From the NCBI RefSeq assembly GCF_001297015.1, contig NZ_LIGE01000027.1, positions 1-61,774 of the forward strand: 61,774 nt of DNA, in the 5' to 3' direction. Each line of letters opens with the position of its first letter. Position 1 is the stretch's first letter. Below, one piece after another: positions 34,036 to 43,113 of this stretch. The notes below the pieces were generated by a model. The model did not search any database. It worked only from the letters and a program-made list of their open reading frames with translations, and was not told the DNA's origin. Source of the stretch: Pseudomonas sp. RIT-PI-r (GTDB lineage: Bacteria; Pseudomonadota; Gammaproteobacteria; Pseudomonadales; Pseudomonadaceae). A program made the translations under genes and the position numbers.

Positions 34036-35051
34036 ACTGTTGCTCCACCCCGCAGGCTGGTGAACAGCGCTTGCAGCTCGGCCAGCTCAGGACGACGGGC
34101 AGTCACTGCTTCTATATAGGAGAAGAAGCGCGGCACGTCGGCCAGGTAACGCGGCTTGCCGTCGCGATGACAGATGCGCGCGAAAATGCCGATCACTTTC
34201 AGGTGACGCTGCACGCCCATCAGGTCGCTGGCGCGCAGGAAGTCTTCGAAGTCCGGCTGCACCGGAATGTTCAGCGCCGAGGCTTGCTGCCAGTAACTTT
34301 CCAGCCAGCCACGCACGCGCTCTTCAGGCCAACTGAGGAAGGCGTCCTTGAACAGGCAGGTCACGTCGTAGGTCACCGGGCCGTAAACGGCATCCTGAAA
34401 ATCCAGCACGCCAGGGTTCGGCTCGCTGAGCATCAGGTTGCGCGGCATGTAGTCGCGGTGCACCAGGACTTTCGGCTGGGCCAGGGCGCTGTTGATCAAC
34501 AGATCGCTGACACGCTGCCATTGCTGCTGCTGGGCCGTATCGAACTCGACGCCGAGTTCACGCTTCACGTACCACTCGGGGAACAGTTCCAGTTCACGGC
34601 GCAGCAACGCAACGTCATAACTCGGCAACGGTGCCACCATCGGCAACTGCTGAAAAGCCAGCAGCGCTTGCAGGGCATCGCTGAACAATTGCTCGGCATT
34701 TTCGCCATCGATCACGTCGAGATAGGTCTTGTTGCCCAGGTCATTGAGCAAAAGAAATCCACGATCGAGGTCTTCGGCATAAATTTTTGGCACATTTATT
34801 CCGGATTTCGCCAGCAAAAACGCGATATCCACGAACGGTTTGCAGTTTTCCTGCGGTGGTGGCGCGTCCATCACGACAAAGCTGCGACCGGCTCCTTCCC
34901 AACGGAAGTAGCGGCGGAAACTCGCGTCGCTACTGGCCGCAGTCAACGTGGCCGGGGGCACGGCGCCCCAACCCTGATCTGCAAAAAGGATTGCCAACTG
35001 CTCATCGAGCCAAACTTTCAGGTGTTGCAAGCGTACATCTTGGTCAGGCAT
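34032..35051 (-). CDS. amgK: N-acetylmuramate/N-acetylglucosamine kinase
   Basis: Phosphorylates MurNAc and GlcNAc at C1, feeding MurU. The 339-residue aminoglycoside-phosphotransferase-fold product has the catalytic loop VLVHRDYMPRNLM and the metal site VLDFQDAVYGP. First gene of amgK-murU-djlA, divergent from lptD; the same amgK-murU/lptD neighbourhood is known in other pseudomonads. Confidence 0.94.
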   Translation of the reverse strand: MPDQDVRLQHLKVWLDEQLAILFADQGWGAVPPATLTAASSDASFRRYFRWEGAGRSFVVMDAPPPQENCKPFVDIAFLLAKSGINVPKIYAEDLDRGFLLLNDLGNKTYLDVIDGENAEQLFSDALQALLAFQQLPMVAPLPSYDVALLRRELELFPEWYVKRELGVEFDTAQQQQWQRVSDLLINSALAQPKVLVHRDYMPRNLMLSEPNPGVLDFQDAVYGPVTYDVTCLFKDAFLSWPEERVRGWLESYWQQASALNIPVQPDFEDFLRASDLMGVQRHLKVIGIFARICHRDGKPRYLADVPRFFSYIEAVTARRPELAELQALFTSLRGGATV

Positions 35052-35181
35052 TGCAAGGGTCTCCGACGGCGCTAGCCGTCAAGCGGGTCATGCTTTATTA
35101 TCCAGCATCTTTTTCAGACCATCGAGAGGCGTGCGGCCCACACCGCGGGCAGATGGCACGCAGGAAGCCCGGACTAATAAG

Positions 35182-37980
35182 ATGGCATTGAAATCCCCCG
35201 CGTTTCGTAAAAAATTTCCGTTGTTGGTAACCGGCAGTCTGCTGGCTATGCAACCTCTGGCCAGTCAATTCGTTGTCGCCGCCGAGCAGTATGACTGCTC
35301 CGTCTCGGCTTCGGGTGGTTGGGCCTGTGCGCCCAAGACGTCGGCAGCAGCATTGCCGCCACGTCCAGTGCACGAGGGCAGTGCCATCAGCGCCACCGGC
35401 GACGCCCCGGCCGAAAATGGTTCGGTTGCCGACACAGGCCCTAAAACGGCACTGGTCACCGAAGCCAAAGGCCGTGGCCTGAAATCCCGTAGCGAAGACT
35501 TCAGTCATCTCGACTGGGTTCCGCGCGAGAAACTCACCGCCGCCCAACTGGCCGAGACCGGTCCGTACTGCTCTGGTGCCTACATCGAGCCGACTCGTCC
35601 TGGCATGAATGACAAGACGAATAAAAGCGATGCTCCGACCTTTATCGGCGCAAAAGCTTCGCGCTATAACACCGATGATCAAGTTGGCACCCTGGCCGGT
35701 GATGTTGTCCTGCGTCAGGGCAGCATGCAGGTCGAGTCCGATGAAGCGAGCCTGTACCAGGCCGAGAGCCGCGCCGAACTCAATGGCGATGTGCGCATCC
35801 GTGACAACGGCGCGCTGATCGTCGGCGATCACGCCGATGTACAGCTCGACACCGGTGAAGCCAAGGTCGACAACGCCGAATACGTGATGCACAAGTCGCG
35901 CATCCGCGGTAACGCGCTGTACGCCAAGCGTGCCGAGAACGCGATCATCCGCTTGAAGGACGGCACGTACACCACGTGCGAACCGAACAGCAACGCCTGG
36001 CAGCTCAAGGGCAACAACATCACCTTGAACCCGGCGACCGGTTTCGGTACTGCGACCAACGTGACACTGCGGGTCAAGGACATTCCGATCCTGTACACGC
36101 CGTACATCTACTTCCCGATCGACGACCGTCGCCAGTCGGGCTTCCTGCCGCCGACCATCGGCACCGGCAGCGATACCGGCTTCATGCTGGTCACTCCGTA
36201 CTACTTCAACCTGGCGCCGAACTACGATGCCACGTTGTATCCGCGTTACATGAGCAAACGCGGCATGTTGGTGGAAGGCGAATTCCGTTACCTGACCAAG
36301 TCGAGTGAAGGCCAGTTCGGTGCGGCGTATCTGAACGACGAAGATACTGATCGCAGCAAACAGACCGACTACGAAAAGAATCGCTACATGTACAACTGGC
36401 AGCACAAGGGCGGTCTCGACTCCCGTGTGCTCACTCAGGTTGACTACACCAAGATCAGTGATCCGTACTACTTCCAGGATCTGACCACTGACCAGATTGG
36501 CGTGAAGAGCGAAGACTTCGTCAACCAGCAGGGTTCGGTGACTTACCGTGGCGACAGCTACACCGCTCGACTGAACGCTCAGGCGTATCAGCTGGCGACC
36601 GTGTCGAACATCACCCCGTATGACCGTCTGCCGCAGATCACCTTCAATGGTCGGCTGCCGTATCACCCGGAAGGCCTGAACTTCGATTACGAGACCGAAC
36701 TGGTTCGTTTTGATCGTGATCTGGAAAACGGCAACTTCACCAATGAAGACGGCACTGTCGAGTCCCGCCTCGACAACAACGTTACCGGCTTGGCTCGCGC
36801 CAACGGCGACCGTCTGAATCTGAAGCCAGGTGTGAGCCTGCCGATGAACTGGACTTATGGCTTCCTGAAGCCGTCGCTCAAGTATCAGTACACTCAGTAC
36901 CAGCTTGATCTCGACGGCACCGGCAAGTCGCAGATTGCTGCTCAGACTGCCGAACAGCAGAAGATCAACGGCAAGTTCGACAGCAATCAGAACCGTGGCG
37001 TACCGATTGCCAGCATCGACAGCGGCCTGTACTTCGACCGCAACACGTCGTTCTTCGGCAAGAACTACCGCCAGACCCTGGAGCCGCGCCTGTTCTACCT
37101 CTACGTACCTGAGGTTGATCAAGAAGACATTCCAGTGTTCGACACCAGCGAATACACCTTCAACTACGCCTCGCTGTTCCGCGACAACCGCTTCTCCGGC
37201 TCCGACCGTGTCGGTGACGAGAACAAACTGTCGCTGGGCGTAACCAGCCGCTGGATCGAAGACGACGGTTTCGAACGTCAACGCATCAGCGTCGGTCAGG
37301 CGTTGTACTTCAAGGATCGTGAAGTACAGCTGCCGGGTATCGATGCGAAAACCCGCGACGATGCCCAGGCCAATGTCTCGCCTTACGCCCTGGAATACGA
37401 ATATCGCTGGAACCGCGATTGGCGGACCACGGCCGACTACAACTGGGATCCGGACAGCCGCAGCCCACGTTCCGGCAGCGCGATGTTCCACTACCAGCCG
37501 GAAGACAACCCGAACAAGGTCGTCAACCTCGGCTATCGCTATCGCAACGACCAGGTTCGTTACGACCAGAACACCGGTAAATGGTCGGTGGGTGGTGGTG
37601 ACTATGGCACCCCGGGCCAACCGAACTACGTGAAGGACTACTACAAGATCCAGCAGCATGACTTCTCGGTCATCTGGCCGATCGTTCCGCAGTGGAGCGC
37701 GATCAGCCGCTGGCAGTACGACTACAACCGCAACCGTACGCTGGAAGCCTTCGGTGGTTTCGAATATGACAACTGCTGCTGGAAACTGCGCCTGATCAAC
37801 CGTTACTGGGTCAGCTATGACGAATTCAGTCAGAACGCCCCGGAAAACGAAAAAGGCGACCACGGCGTCTTCCTCCAAATTGTTCTGAAGGGACTCGGCG
37901 GCCTTACCGGCGCCAAGGTAGAGAGCTTCCTCGACAAAGGCATCCAAGGTTATCGTCAACGTGAAGACCAAGCTTTCTGA
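35182..37980 (+). CDS. lptD: LPS-assembly protein LptD
   Basis: Outer-membrane beta-barrel that with LptE inserts lipopolysaccharide in the outer leaflet. The 932-residue product has a signal peptide (about 1-33), the N-terminal cysteines of YDCSVSASGGWACAPK, an OstA/LptA-like jellyroll (about 160-280) and a long barrel with the late cysteine pair NCCWKLR needed for the inter-domain disulfides. The ATG at 35182 is chosen for correct signal-peptide position. Its last 20 bases overlap surA. Confidence 0.96.
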   Translation: MALKSPAFRKKFPLLVTGSLLAMQPLASQFVVAAEQYDCSVSASGGWACAPKTSAAALPPRPVHEGSAISATGDAPAENGSVADTGPKTALVTEAKGRGLKSRSEDFSHLDWVPREKLTAAQLAETGPYCSGAYIEPTRPGMNDKTNKSDAPTFIGAKASRYNTDDQVGTLAGDVVLRQGSMQVESDEASLYQAESRAELNGDVRIRDNGALIVGDHADVQLDTGEAKVDNAEYVMHKSRIRGNALYAKRAENAIIRLKDGTYTTCEPNSNAWQLKGNNITLNPATGFGTATNVTLRVKDIPILYTPYIYFPIDDRRQSGFLPPTIGTGSDTGFMLVTPYYFNLAPNYDATLYPRYMSKRGMLVEGEFRYLTKSSEGQFGAAYLNDEDTDRSKQTDYEKNRYMYNWQHKGGLDSRVLTQVDYTKISDPYYFQDLTTDQIGVKSEDFVNQQGSVTYRGDSYTARLNAQAYQLATVSNITPYDRLPQITFNGRLPYHPEGLNFDYETELVRFDRDLENGNFTNEDGTVESRLDNNVTGLARANGDRLNLKPGVSLPMNWTYGFLKPSLKYQYTQYQLDLDGTGKSQIAAQTAEQQKINGKFDSNQNRGVPIASIDSGLYFDRNTSFFGKNYRQTLEPRLFYLYVPEVDQEDIPVFDTSEYTFNYASLFRDNRFSGSDRVGDENKLSLGVTSRWIEDDGFERQRISVGQALYFKDREVQLPGIDAKTRDDAQANVSPYALEYEYRWNRDWRTTADYNWDPDSRSPRSGSAMFHYQPEDNPNKVVNLGYRYRNDQVRYDQNTGKWSVGGGDYGTPGQPNYVKDYYKIQQHDFSVIWPIVPQWSAISRWQYDYNRNRTLEAFGGFEYDNCCWKLRLINRYWVSYDEFSQNAPENEKGDHGVFLQIVLKGLGGLTGAKVESFLDKGIQGYRQREDQAF

Positions 37981-39277
37981 TTGTCTGCGCCCGCTGATGC
38001 TGGGCGCGCTGTTCCTGGGTACGGCGGCCAACGCCGCCGTACAGTCCATCGATAAAGTGGTAGCGATCGTCGATAACGACGTGGTCATGCAGAGCCAACT
38101 GGACCAGCGCGTCCACGAAGTTCAGCAGACCATCGCCAAGCGTGGGGGTGGTTTGCCACCACCAGGCGTGCTGGATCAACAGGTGCTTGAGCGCCTGATC
38201 GTCGAGAACCTGCAATTGCAGATCGGCGAGCGTTCCGGCATCCGTATCACCGATGAAGAGCTGAACCAGGCTGTCGGTACGATTGCCCAGCGCAATAATA
38301 TGACAGTGGATCAATTCCGCGCCGCTCTGGCTCGCGATGGTCTGTCTTATGACGACGCTCGTGACCAGATCAAACGCGAAATGGTCATCAGCCGTGTGCG
38401 TCAGCGTCGTGTGGCAGAACGCATTCAGGTATCCGAGCAGGAAGTGAAAAACTTCCTCGCCTCCGACCTCGGCAAGATGCAACTGTCCGAAGAGCTGCAC
38501 CTGGCCAACATCCTGATCCCGACGCCGGAAAGCGCCAACTCTGACGCCATTCAGAGCGCTGCCCGTCAGGCCATGGAGGTTTACCAGCAACTCAAGCAAG
38601 GCGCCGACTTCGGTCAAATGGCCGTTGCCAAGTCCGGCAGCGACAACGCTCTGGAAGGCGGCGACATGGGCTGGCGTAAAGCCGCGCAACTGCCACCGCC
38701 GTTCGATCGCGAGCTGAGCAGCATGGCGGTTGGCGACATCACTCAGCCTGCACGCACTCCAGGTGGTTTCATCATCCTGAAGCTGCTGGCCAAACGTGGT
38801 GGCGAAGCGCAGATGCGTGACGAAGTGCATGTCCGCCACATCCTCGTCAAACCAAGTCCGATCCGTGACGAAGCCAAGACTCAGGCGCTGGTGCAATCGC
38901 TGTACGAGCGCATCCTGGCCGGTGAAGATTTCGCCGAACTGGCGAAGAACTACTCCGAAGACCCGGGTTCGGCCCTCAACGGCGGTGACCTGAACTGGAT
39001 CGATCCGAACGCACTGGTGCCGGAATTCCGCGAAGTGATGGCCAAGACCCCACAAGGTCAGCTGTCCAAGCCATTCCAGACCCAATACGGCTGGCACGTT
39101 CTGGAAGTCCTTGGCCGCCGCGCCACCGACAGCACTGAACAAGCTCGCGAGCAACAAGCCATGACCGTACTGCGTAACCGCAAATACGACGAAGAGCTGC
39201 AAACCTGGCTGCGTCAGATCCGTGACGAAGCGTACGTAGAGATCAAACTCCCTGGTGCAGACCAGGCAGCGCAGTGA
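37961..39277 (+). CDS. surA: periplasmic chaperone/peptidyl-prolyl isomerase SurA
   Basis: Periplasmic chaperone for outer-membrane proteins including LptD. The 438-residue product has a signal peptide to GTAANA, a SurA N-terminal domain and two parvulin domains (about 178-280 and 288-390). The start is GTG at 37961, inside lptD; it places the signal sequence (V)KTKLSDCLRPLMLGALFL at the N-terminus. The overlap implies translational coupling with lptD. Confidence 0.95.
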   Translation: MKTKLSDCLRPLMLGALFLGTAANAAVQSIDKVVAIVDNDVVMQSQLDQRVHEVQQTIAKRGGGLPPPGVLDQQVLERLIVENLQLQIGERSGIRITDEELNQAVGTIAQRNNMTVDQFRAALARDGLSYDDARDQIKREMVISRVRQRRVAERIQVSEQEVKNFLASDLGKMQLSEELHLANILIPTPESANSDAIQSAARQAMEVYQQLKQGADFGQMAVAKSGSDNALEGGDMGWRKAAQLPPPFDRELSSMAVGDITQPARTPGGFIILKLLAKRGGEAQMRDEVHVRHILVKPSPIRDEAKTQALVQSLYERILAGEDFAELAKNYSEDPGSALNGGDLNWIDPNALVPEFREVMAKTPQGQLSKPFQTQYGWHVLEVLGRRATDSTEQAREQQAMTVLRNRKYDEELQTWLRQIRDEAYVEIKLPGADQAAQ

Positions 39278-40263
39278 ACCCCCAGCGTTTCGCGCTGACA
39301 CCCGGCGACCCAGCCGGCATCGGTCCCGACCTGTGCCTGCTGCTCGCCTCGCAAGCCCAGCCACATCCCCTGATTGCCATTACCAGCCGCGACCTGCTCA
39401 AAGAGCGGGCCGCGCAGCTGGGGCTGGCCGTCAACTTGCTGGAGGTCGGCCCTGATCACTGGCCGAAGGCCCCGGCGCCTGCGAACAGCCTGTACGTCTG
39501 GGATACACCGCTCAGCGCCCCCGTGGTTGCCGGGCAACTGGACAAGGCCAACGCCGCGTTCGTCCTCGAAACCCTGACCCGCGCCGGCAATGGCTGCCTC
39601 AACGGCGACTTCGCCGGGATGATCACTGCGCCTGTGCACAAGGGCGTGATCAACGAATCGGGCATCGCGTTCTCCGGGCACACGGAATTTCTCGCTGACC
39701 TGACCCACACCGCACAGGTCGTCATGATGCTGGCGACACGCGGTTTGCGCGTTGCACTGGTCACCACTCACCTGCCCCTGCGTGACATCGCCGATGCGAT
39801 CACGCCAGAGCGCCTGGAGCGGGTCACGCGGATTCTGCACAGCGAACTGCAAAACAAATTCGGCATCGCCCGGCCACGCATCCTCGTCTGCGGGCTCAAC
39901 CCGCACGCGGGTGAAGGCGGACATCTGGGCCATGAAGAAATCGACATCATCGAACCCACCTTAGAGCGCCTGCGCAGCGAGGGCATGGACCTTCGTGGCC
40001 CGCTGCCCGCCGACACTCTGTTTACCCCCAAATATCTGGAGCACTGCGACGCAGTGCTGGCGATGTACCACGACCAGGGCTTGCCTGTGCTCAAGTACAA
40101 AGGCTTCGGCGCTGCCGTCAACGTGACCCTGGGTTTGCCAATCATCCGCACGTCGGTCGACCATGGCACCGCCCTGGACCTGGCCGGCAGCGGCAAGATC
40201 GACACCGGCAGCCTGCAAGTCGCCCTGGAAACCGCCTACCAGATGGCCGAGACCCGTTTATGA
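39274..40263 (+). CDS. pdxA: 4-hydroxythreonine-4-phosphate dehydrogenase
   Basis: Pyridoxal-phosphate biosynthesis. The 329-residue product has FALTPGDPAGIGPDL, the metal-ligand ISGHTEFLA-type motif (FSGHTEFLAD) and MYHDQGLPVLKY. The start is GTG at 39274, overlapping the surA stop (GTGA). Overlaps rsmA by four bases. Confidence 0.96.
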   Translation: MNPQRFALTPGDPAGIGPDLCLLLASQAQPHPLIAITSRDLLKERAAQLGLAVNLLEVGPDHWPKAPAPANSLYVWDTPLSAPVVAGQLDKANAAFVLETLTRAGNGCLNGDFAGMITAPVHKGVINESGIAFSGHTEFLADLTHTAQVVMMLATRGLRVALVTTHLPLRDIADAITPERLERVTRILHSELQNKFGIARPRILVCGLNPHAGEGGHLGHEEIDIIEPTLERLRSEGMDLRGPLPADTLFTPKYLEHCDAVLAMYHDQGLPVLKYKGFGAAVNVTLGLPIIRTSVDHGTALDLAGSGKIDTGSLQVALETAYQMAETRL

Positions 40264-41078
40264 CCGAGCAATACCAACACAAGGCGCGCAAACGCTTTGG
40301 CCAGAACTTCCTGCACGATGCCGGCGTCATCGATCGCATCCTGCGCTCCATCAGTGCCAAGTCTGGAGACCGCCTGCTGGAAATCGGCCCGGGCCAGGGC
40401 GCACTGACTGCCGGTTTGCTCAACTCCGGCGCGCAACTGGACGTGGTGGAACTGGACAAGGATCTGATCCCGATCCTCAATCAGCAGTTTGCCGGCAAGA
40501 GCAACTTCAACCTGCATCAGGGCGATGCGCTGAAGTTCGACTTCAACACGCTCAATGCCGCGCCGAACAGCCTGCGTGTGGTCGGCAACCTGCCTTACAA
40601 CATCTCGACGCCGCTGATTTTTCACCTGCTGAACAACGCCGGCATCATTCGCGACATGCACTTCATGCTGCAGAAAGAAGTGGTCGAACGCCTCGCTGCT
40701 GGCCCGGGCGGTGGTGACTGGGGTCGTCTGTCGATCATGGTTCAGTACCACTGCCGCGTGGAACATCTGTTCAATGTCGGCCCCGGCGCGTTCAACCCGC
40801 CGCCGAAAGTCGACTCGGCGATCGTTCGCCTGGTGCCGCACGCCGTACTGCCGCACCCGGCCAAGGATCACAAGTTGCTGGAGCGCGTCGTGCGCGAAGC
40901 GTTCAACCAGCGCCGTAAAACCCTGCGCAACACGCTCAAGCAATTGCTCAGCAATGCCGAGATCGAAGCCGCTGGTGTCGATGGCAGCCTGCGTCCGGAG
41001 CAACTGGACCTGGCCGCGTTCGTACGCTTGGCTGACCAACTCGCCATACAGGTTCCGGCCTCCCCCGCCGCCGACTGA
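40260..41078 (+). CDS. rsmA: 16S rRNA (adenine1518/1519-N6) dimethyltransferase
   Basis: KsgA/RsmA dimethylates two adjacent adenines near the 3' end of 16S rRNA. The 272-residue product has KRFGQNFLHD, the SAM motif EIGPGQGALT and the catalytic NLPYN. The ATG overlaps the pdxA stop (ATGA). Confidence 0.97.
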   Translation: MTEQYQHKARKRFGQNFLHDAGVIDRILRSISAKSGDRLLEIGPGQGALTAGLLNSGAQLDVVELDKDLIPILNQQFAGKSNFNLHQGDALKFDFNTLNAAPNSLRVVGNLPYNISTPLIFHLLNNAGIIRDMHFMLQKEVVERLAAGPGGGDWGRLSIMVQYHCRVEHLFNVGPGAFNPPPKVDSAIVRLVPHAVLPHPAKDHKLLERVVREAFNQRRKTLRNTLKQLLSNAEIEAAGVDGSLRPEQLDLAAFVRLADQLAIQVPASPAAD

Positions 41079-41191
41079 CAAGCGATGAGCGCTATCGGGC
41101 AGGACGCCACTCTGGTTTACTGCCCGATACTTGCCTAGACTGATTCCCCATCAGCTACGCCCCGCGTTCCGCTTCGTTTAAGGCCCCTTGC

Positions 41192-41572
41192 ATGTCCGAT
41201 TCCCGTTACCAGGTCGATGTCAGTGTCGTTACCCGCTATCTGGCAGACCAATCGCAACCCGAGCACGACCGCTTCGCCTTCGCCTACACCATCACCGTGC
41301 AGAACAATGGCGAGCAGCCCGCGCGCCTGATGTCGCGACATTGGGTGATCACCGATGGTGACGGCCATGTCGAAGAGGTGCGCGGCGCCGGTGTCGTCGG
41401 CCAGCAACCGCTGATCGATGCGGGCCAGAGCCATACCTACAGCAGCGGCACGGTGATGACCACCAAGGTCGGCACCATGCAGGGCACCTACGAAATGGTC
41501 GCCGACGACGGCAAGCATTTCGACGCCATCATCAAACCTTTCCGTCTGGCGGTGCCCGGAGCCTTGCACTGA
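41192..41572 (+). CDS. apaG: ApaG protein
   Basis: 126-residue fibronectin-III-like ApaG protein of uncertain role, often linked with Co2+/Mg2+ efflux phenotypes. Family hallmarks are FAYTITVQNNG, LMSRHWVITDGDG and GVVGQQPLIDAGQSHTYSSG. The stop TGA shares its A with the ATG of apaH. Confidence 0.95.
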   Translation: MSDSRYQVDVSVVTRYLADQSQPEHDRFAFAYTITVQNNGEQPARLMSRHWVITDGDGHVEEVRGAGVVGQQPLIDAGQSHTYSSGTVMTTKVGTMQGTYEMVADDGKHFDAIIKPFRLAVPGALH

Positions 41573-42453
41573 TGGCGACGTATGCTGTCGGCGACCTGCA
41601 GGGCTGCCTCGAACCGCTGAAATGCCTGCTCAGGCAGGTGGCGTTCGACCCCAAGCTTGATCGTCTGTGGCTGGTCGGCGATCTGGTCAACCGTGGCCCG
41701 CAATCGCTGGAAACCCTGCGTTTTCTCTATGGCATGCGTGAGTCGCTGGTCTGCGTGCTCGGCAACCATGACCTGCATCTGCTGGCGGCGGCGAAAAACA
41801 TCGAGCGCCTGAAGAAGTCGGACACCTTGCGCGAGATTCTCGAGGCACCGGACAGCGCCGAGTTGCTTGAGTGGTTACGCCAGCAAAAGCTGATGCATTA
41901 CGACGAGACTCGCGATGTCGCCATGGTGCATGCCGGCATTCCGCCGCAATGGTCGCTGAACCGCGCGCTGAAGTGCGCCGCCGAAGTCGAAAGCGCCCTG
42001 CGTGACGATAATCTGTTCCCCGCTTACCTCGACGGCATGTACGGCAACGATCCAGCGAAATGGGACAACGACCTCAAAGGTGTGACCCGCTTGCGCGTCA
42101 TCACCAACTATTTCACGCGCATGCGCTTCTGCACCACCGAGGGCAAGCTCGACCTCAAGAGCAAGGAAGGCCTCGACACCGCGCCAGCGGGTTACAAACC
42201 GTGGTTCCAGCACAAGGAGCGCAAGACCAGGGGCCTGAGGATCATCTTCGGCCACTGGGCGGCCCTTGAAGGCAATATCCATGAGCCTGGCATCTCGGCG
42301 CTGGACACCGGTTGTGTCTGGGGCGGCAGCCTGACCCTGATGAACGTCGACAGCGGCGAACGCCTGTCGTGCAAATGCGACGAACACGGCGGTCTAGCTC
42401 AGACCGTCGCACCACTTATCCCCGAATCTTCGCCAGTCAGCGCACCGCGTTAG
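41572..42453 (+). CDS. apaH: bis(5'-nucleosyl)-tetraphosphatase, symmetrical
   Basis: Splits Ap4A to two ADP. The 293-residue metallophosphatase has the GDLQGC, GDLVNRGP and GNHDLH metal-binding motifs. One-base overlap with apaG. The C-terminus is a little longer than in E. coli. Confidence 0.96.
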   Translation: MATYAVGDLQGCLEPLKCLLRQVAFDPKLDRLWLVGDLVNRGPQSLETLRFLYGMRESLVCVLGNHDLHLLAAAKNIERLKKSDTLREILEAPDSAELLEWLRQQKLMHYDETRDVAMVHAGIPPQWSLNRALKCAAEVESALRDDNLFPAYLDGMYGNDPAKWDNDLKGVTRLRVITNYFTRMRFCTTEGKLDLKSKEGLDTAPAGYKPWFQHKERKTRGLRIIFGHWAALEGNIHEPGISALDTGCVWGGSLTLMNVDSGERLSCKCDEHGGLAQTVAPLIPESSPVSAPR

Positions 42454-42486
42454 ACTGCGCTTTCAGCCGAGCAACAGGAACCCGTC

Positions 42487-42816
42487 ATGAGCGAATTCAA
42501 ACGAATCCCCCCGGAACAGGCCCAGGCCCTGCGTGAACAAGGCGCGGTCGTCGTCGACGTCCGTGATCCGGCAACTTTTGCAGCGCTACACATCAGTGGT
42601 TCGAAGCATCTGGACAATCACTCGCTGCACGCCTTCATTCAGGGCGCTGACCTCGATGCCCCGACCGTGGTCGTCTGCTATCACGGTAATTCCAGCCAGG
42701 GCGCTGCGGCTTACCTGATCAGCCAAGGCTTTTCCGACGTCTACAGCATGGACGGCGGCTTTGAGCTGTGGCGTACGACGTATCCTGCGGAAACCGCGCA
42801 AGGCACCGCCGAATAA
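42487..42816 (+). CDS. glpE: thiosulfate sulfurtransferase GlpE
   Basis: Single-domain rhodanese, 109 residues, cytoplasmic. The active-site loop CYHGNSSQ carries the sulfur-accepting cysteine. Its place after apaH, away from glycerol genes, is normal for Pseudomonas. Confidence 0.93.
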   Translation: MSEFKRIPPEQAQALREQGAVVVDVRDPATFAALHISGSKHLDNHSLHAFIQGADLDAPTVVVCYHGNSSQGAAAYLISQGFSDVYSMDGGFELWRTTYPAETAQGTAE

Positions 42817-43113
42817 TTTTTTTGCAACGCGCAGGCCCCGGCTGCCGTGGGCCTGCGCTGGCAGACGAACGGTCTTGCCACAACTAATTACGTATCTCGC
42901 CTTTACCTCCCGAATTCCCAACTATCCTTAAGCCCAGGCCATCCAAATCAGGGGAGAGCCGGTACACCGGCGCACGGGTCATCGGGAGTGACTTTCACGA
43001 TTGTCGATCGTGGAAGTGTTCTGGGGGGTAAACAAACAGCCGCCAAAACGGTTGTTTGCCAGCATCGACTGAGTGATCCGGCGTCGGCTCCACGTATCGA
43101 GCGAGGTGACGTC
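42817..43113. other. intergenic region before prkA
   Basis: 297 bases. Contains a T run, a GCGCAGGCCC/GGGCCTGCGC hairpin (42829-42858) lacking a T tail behind it, a sigma-S-like -10 at 42922-42930, and a long 5' leader of about 175 bases before the prkA ATG. The leader has short inverted repeats (CCGGTACACCGG at 42959-42970; CACGATTGTCGATCGTGG). No gene seen. Confidence 0.5.
42922..42930 (+). promoter_or_regulatory. sigma-S-like -10 element upstream of prkA
   Basis: CTATCCTTA, close to the RpoS extended -10 consensus CTATACTTA, with no clear -35. The prkA-yeaH cluster is stress and stationary-phase controlled in enterics, which fits. Position by eye only. Confidence 0.4.

Noticed and set aside
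35098..38088. 996-codon open frame on the minus strand across lptD
   Set aside because: It lies fully antisense to the clearly recognisable lptD, has no domain I recognise and reflects high-GC codon bias in the opposite frame.
42829..42858. GCGCAGGCCC hairpin as a glpE terminator
   Set aside because: The T run precedes the stem and no T run follows it on the plus strand; it is kept only as a structure.
42859..42880. Possible sigma-54 promoter (TGGCAGACGAACGGTCTTGCC) before prkA
   Set aside because: The GG and GC elements are about 16 bases apart instead of the required 12.
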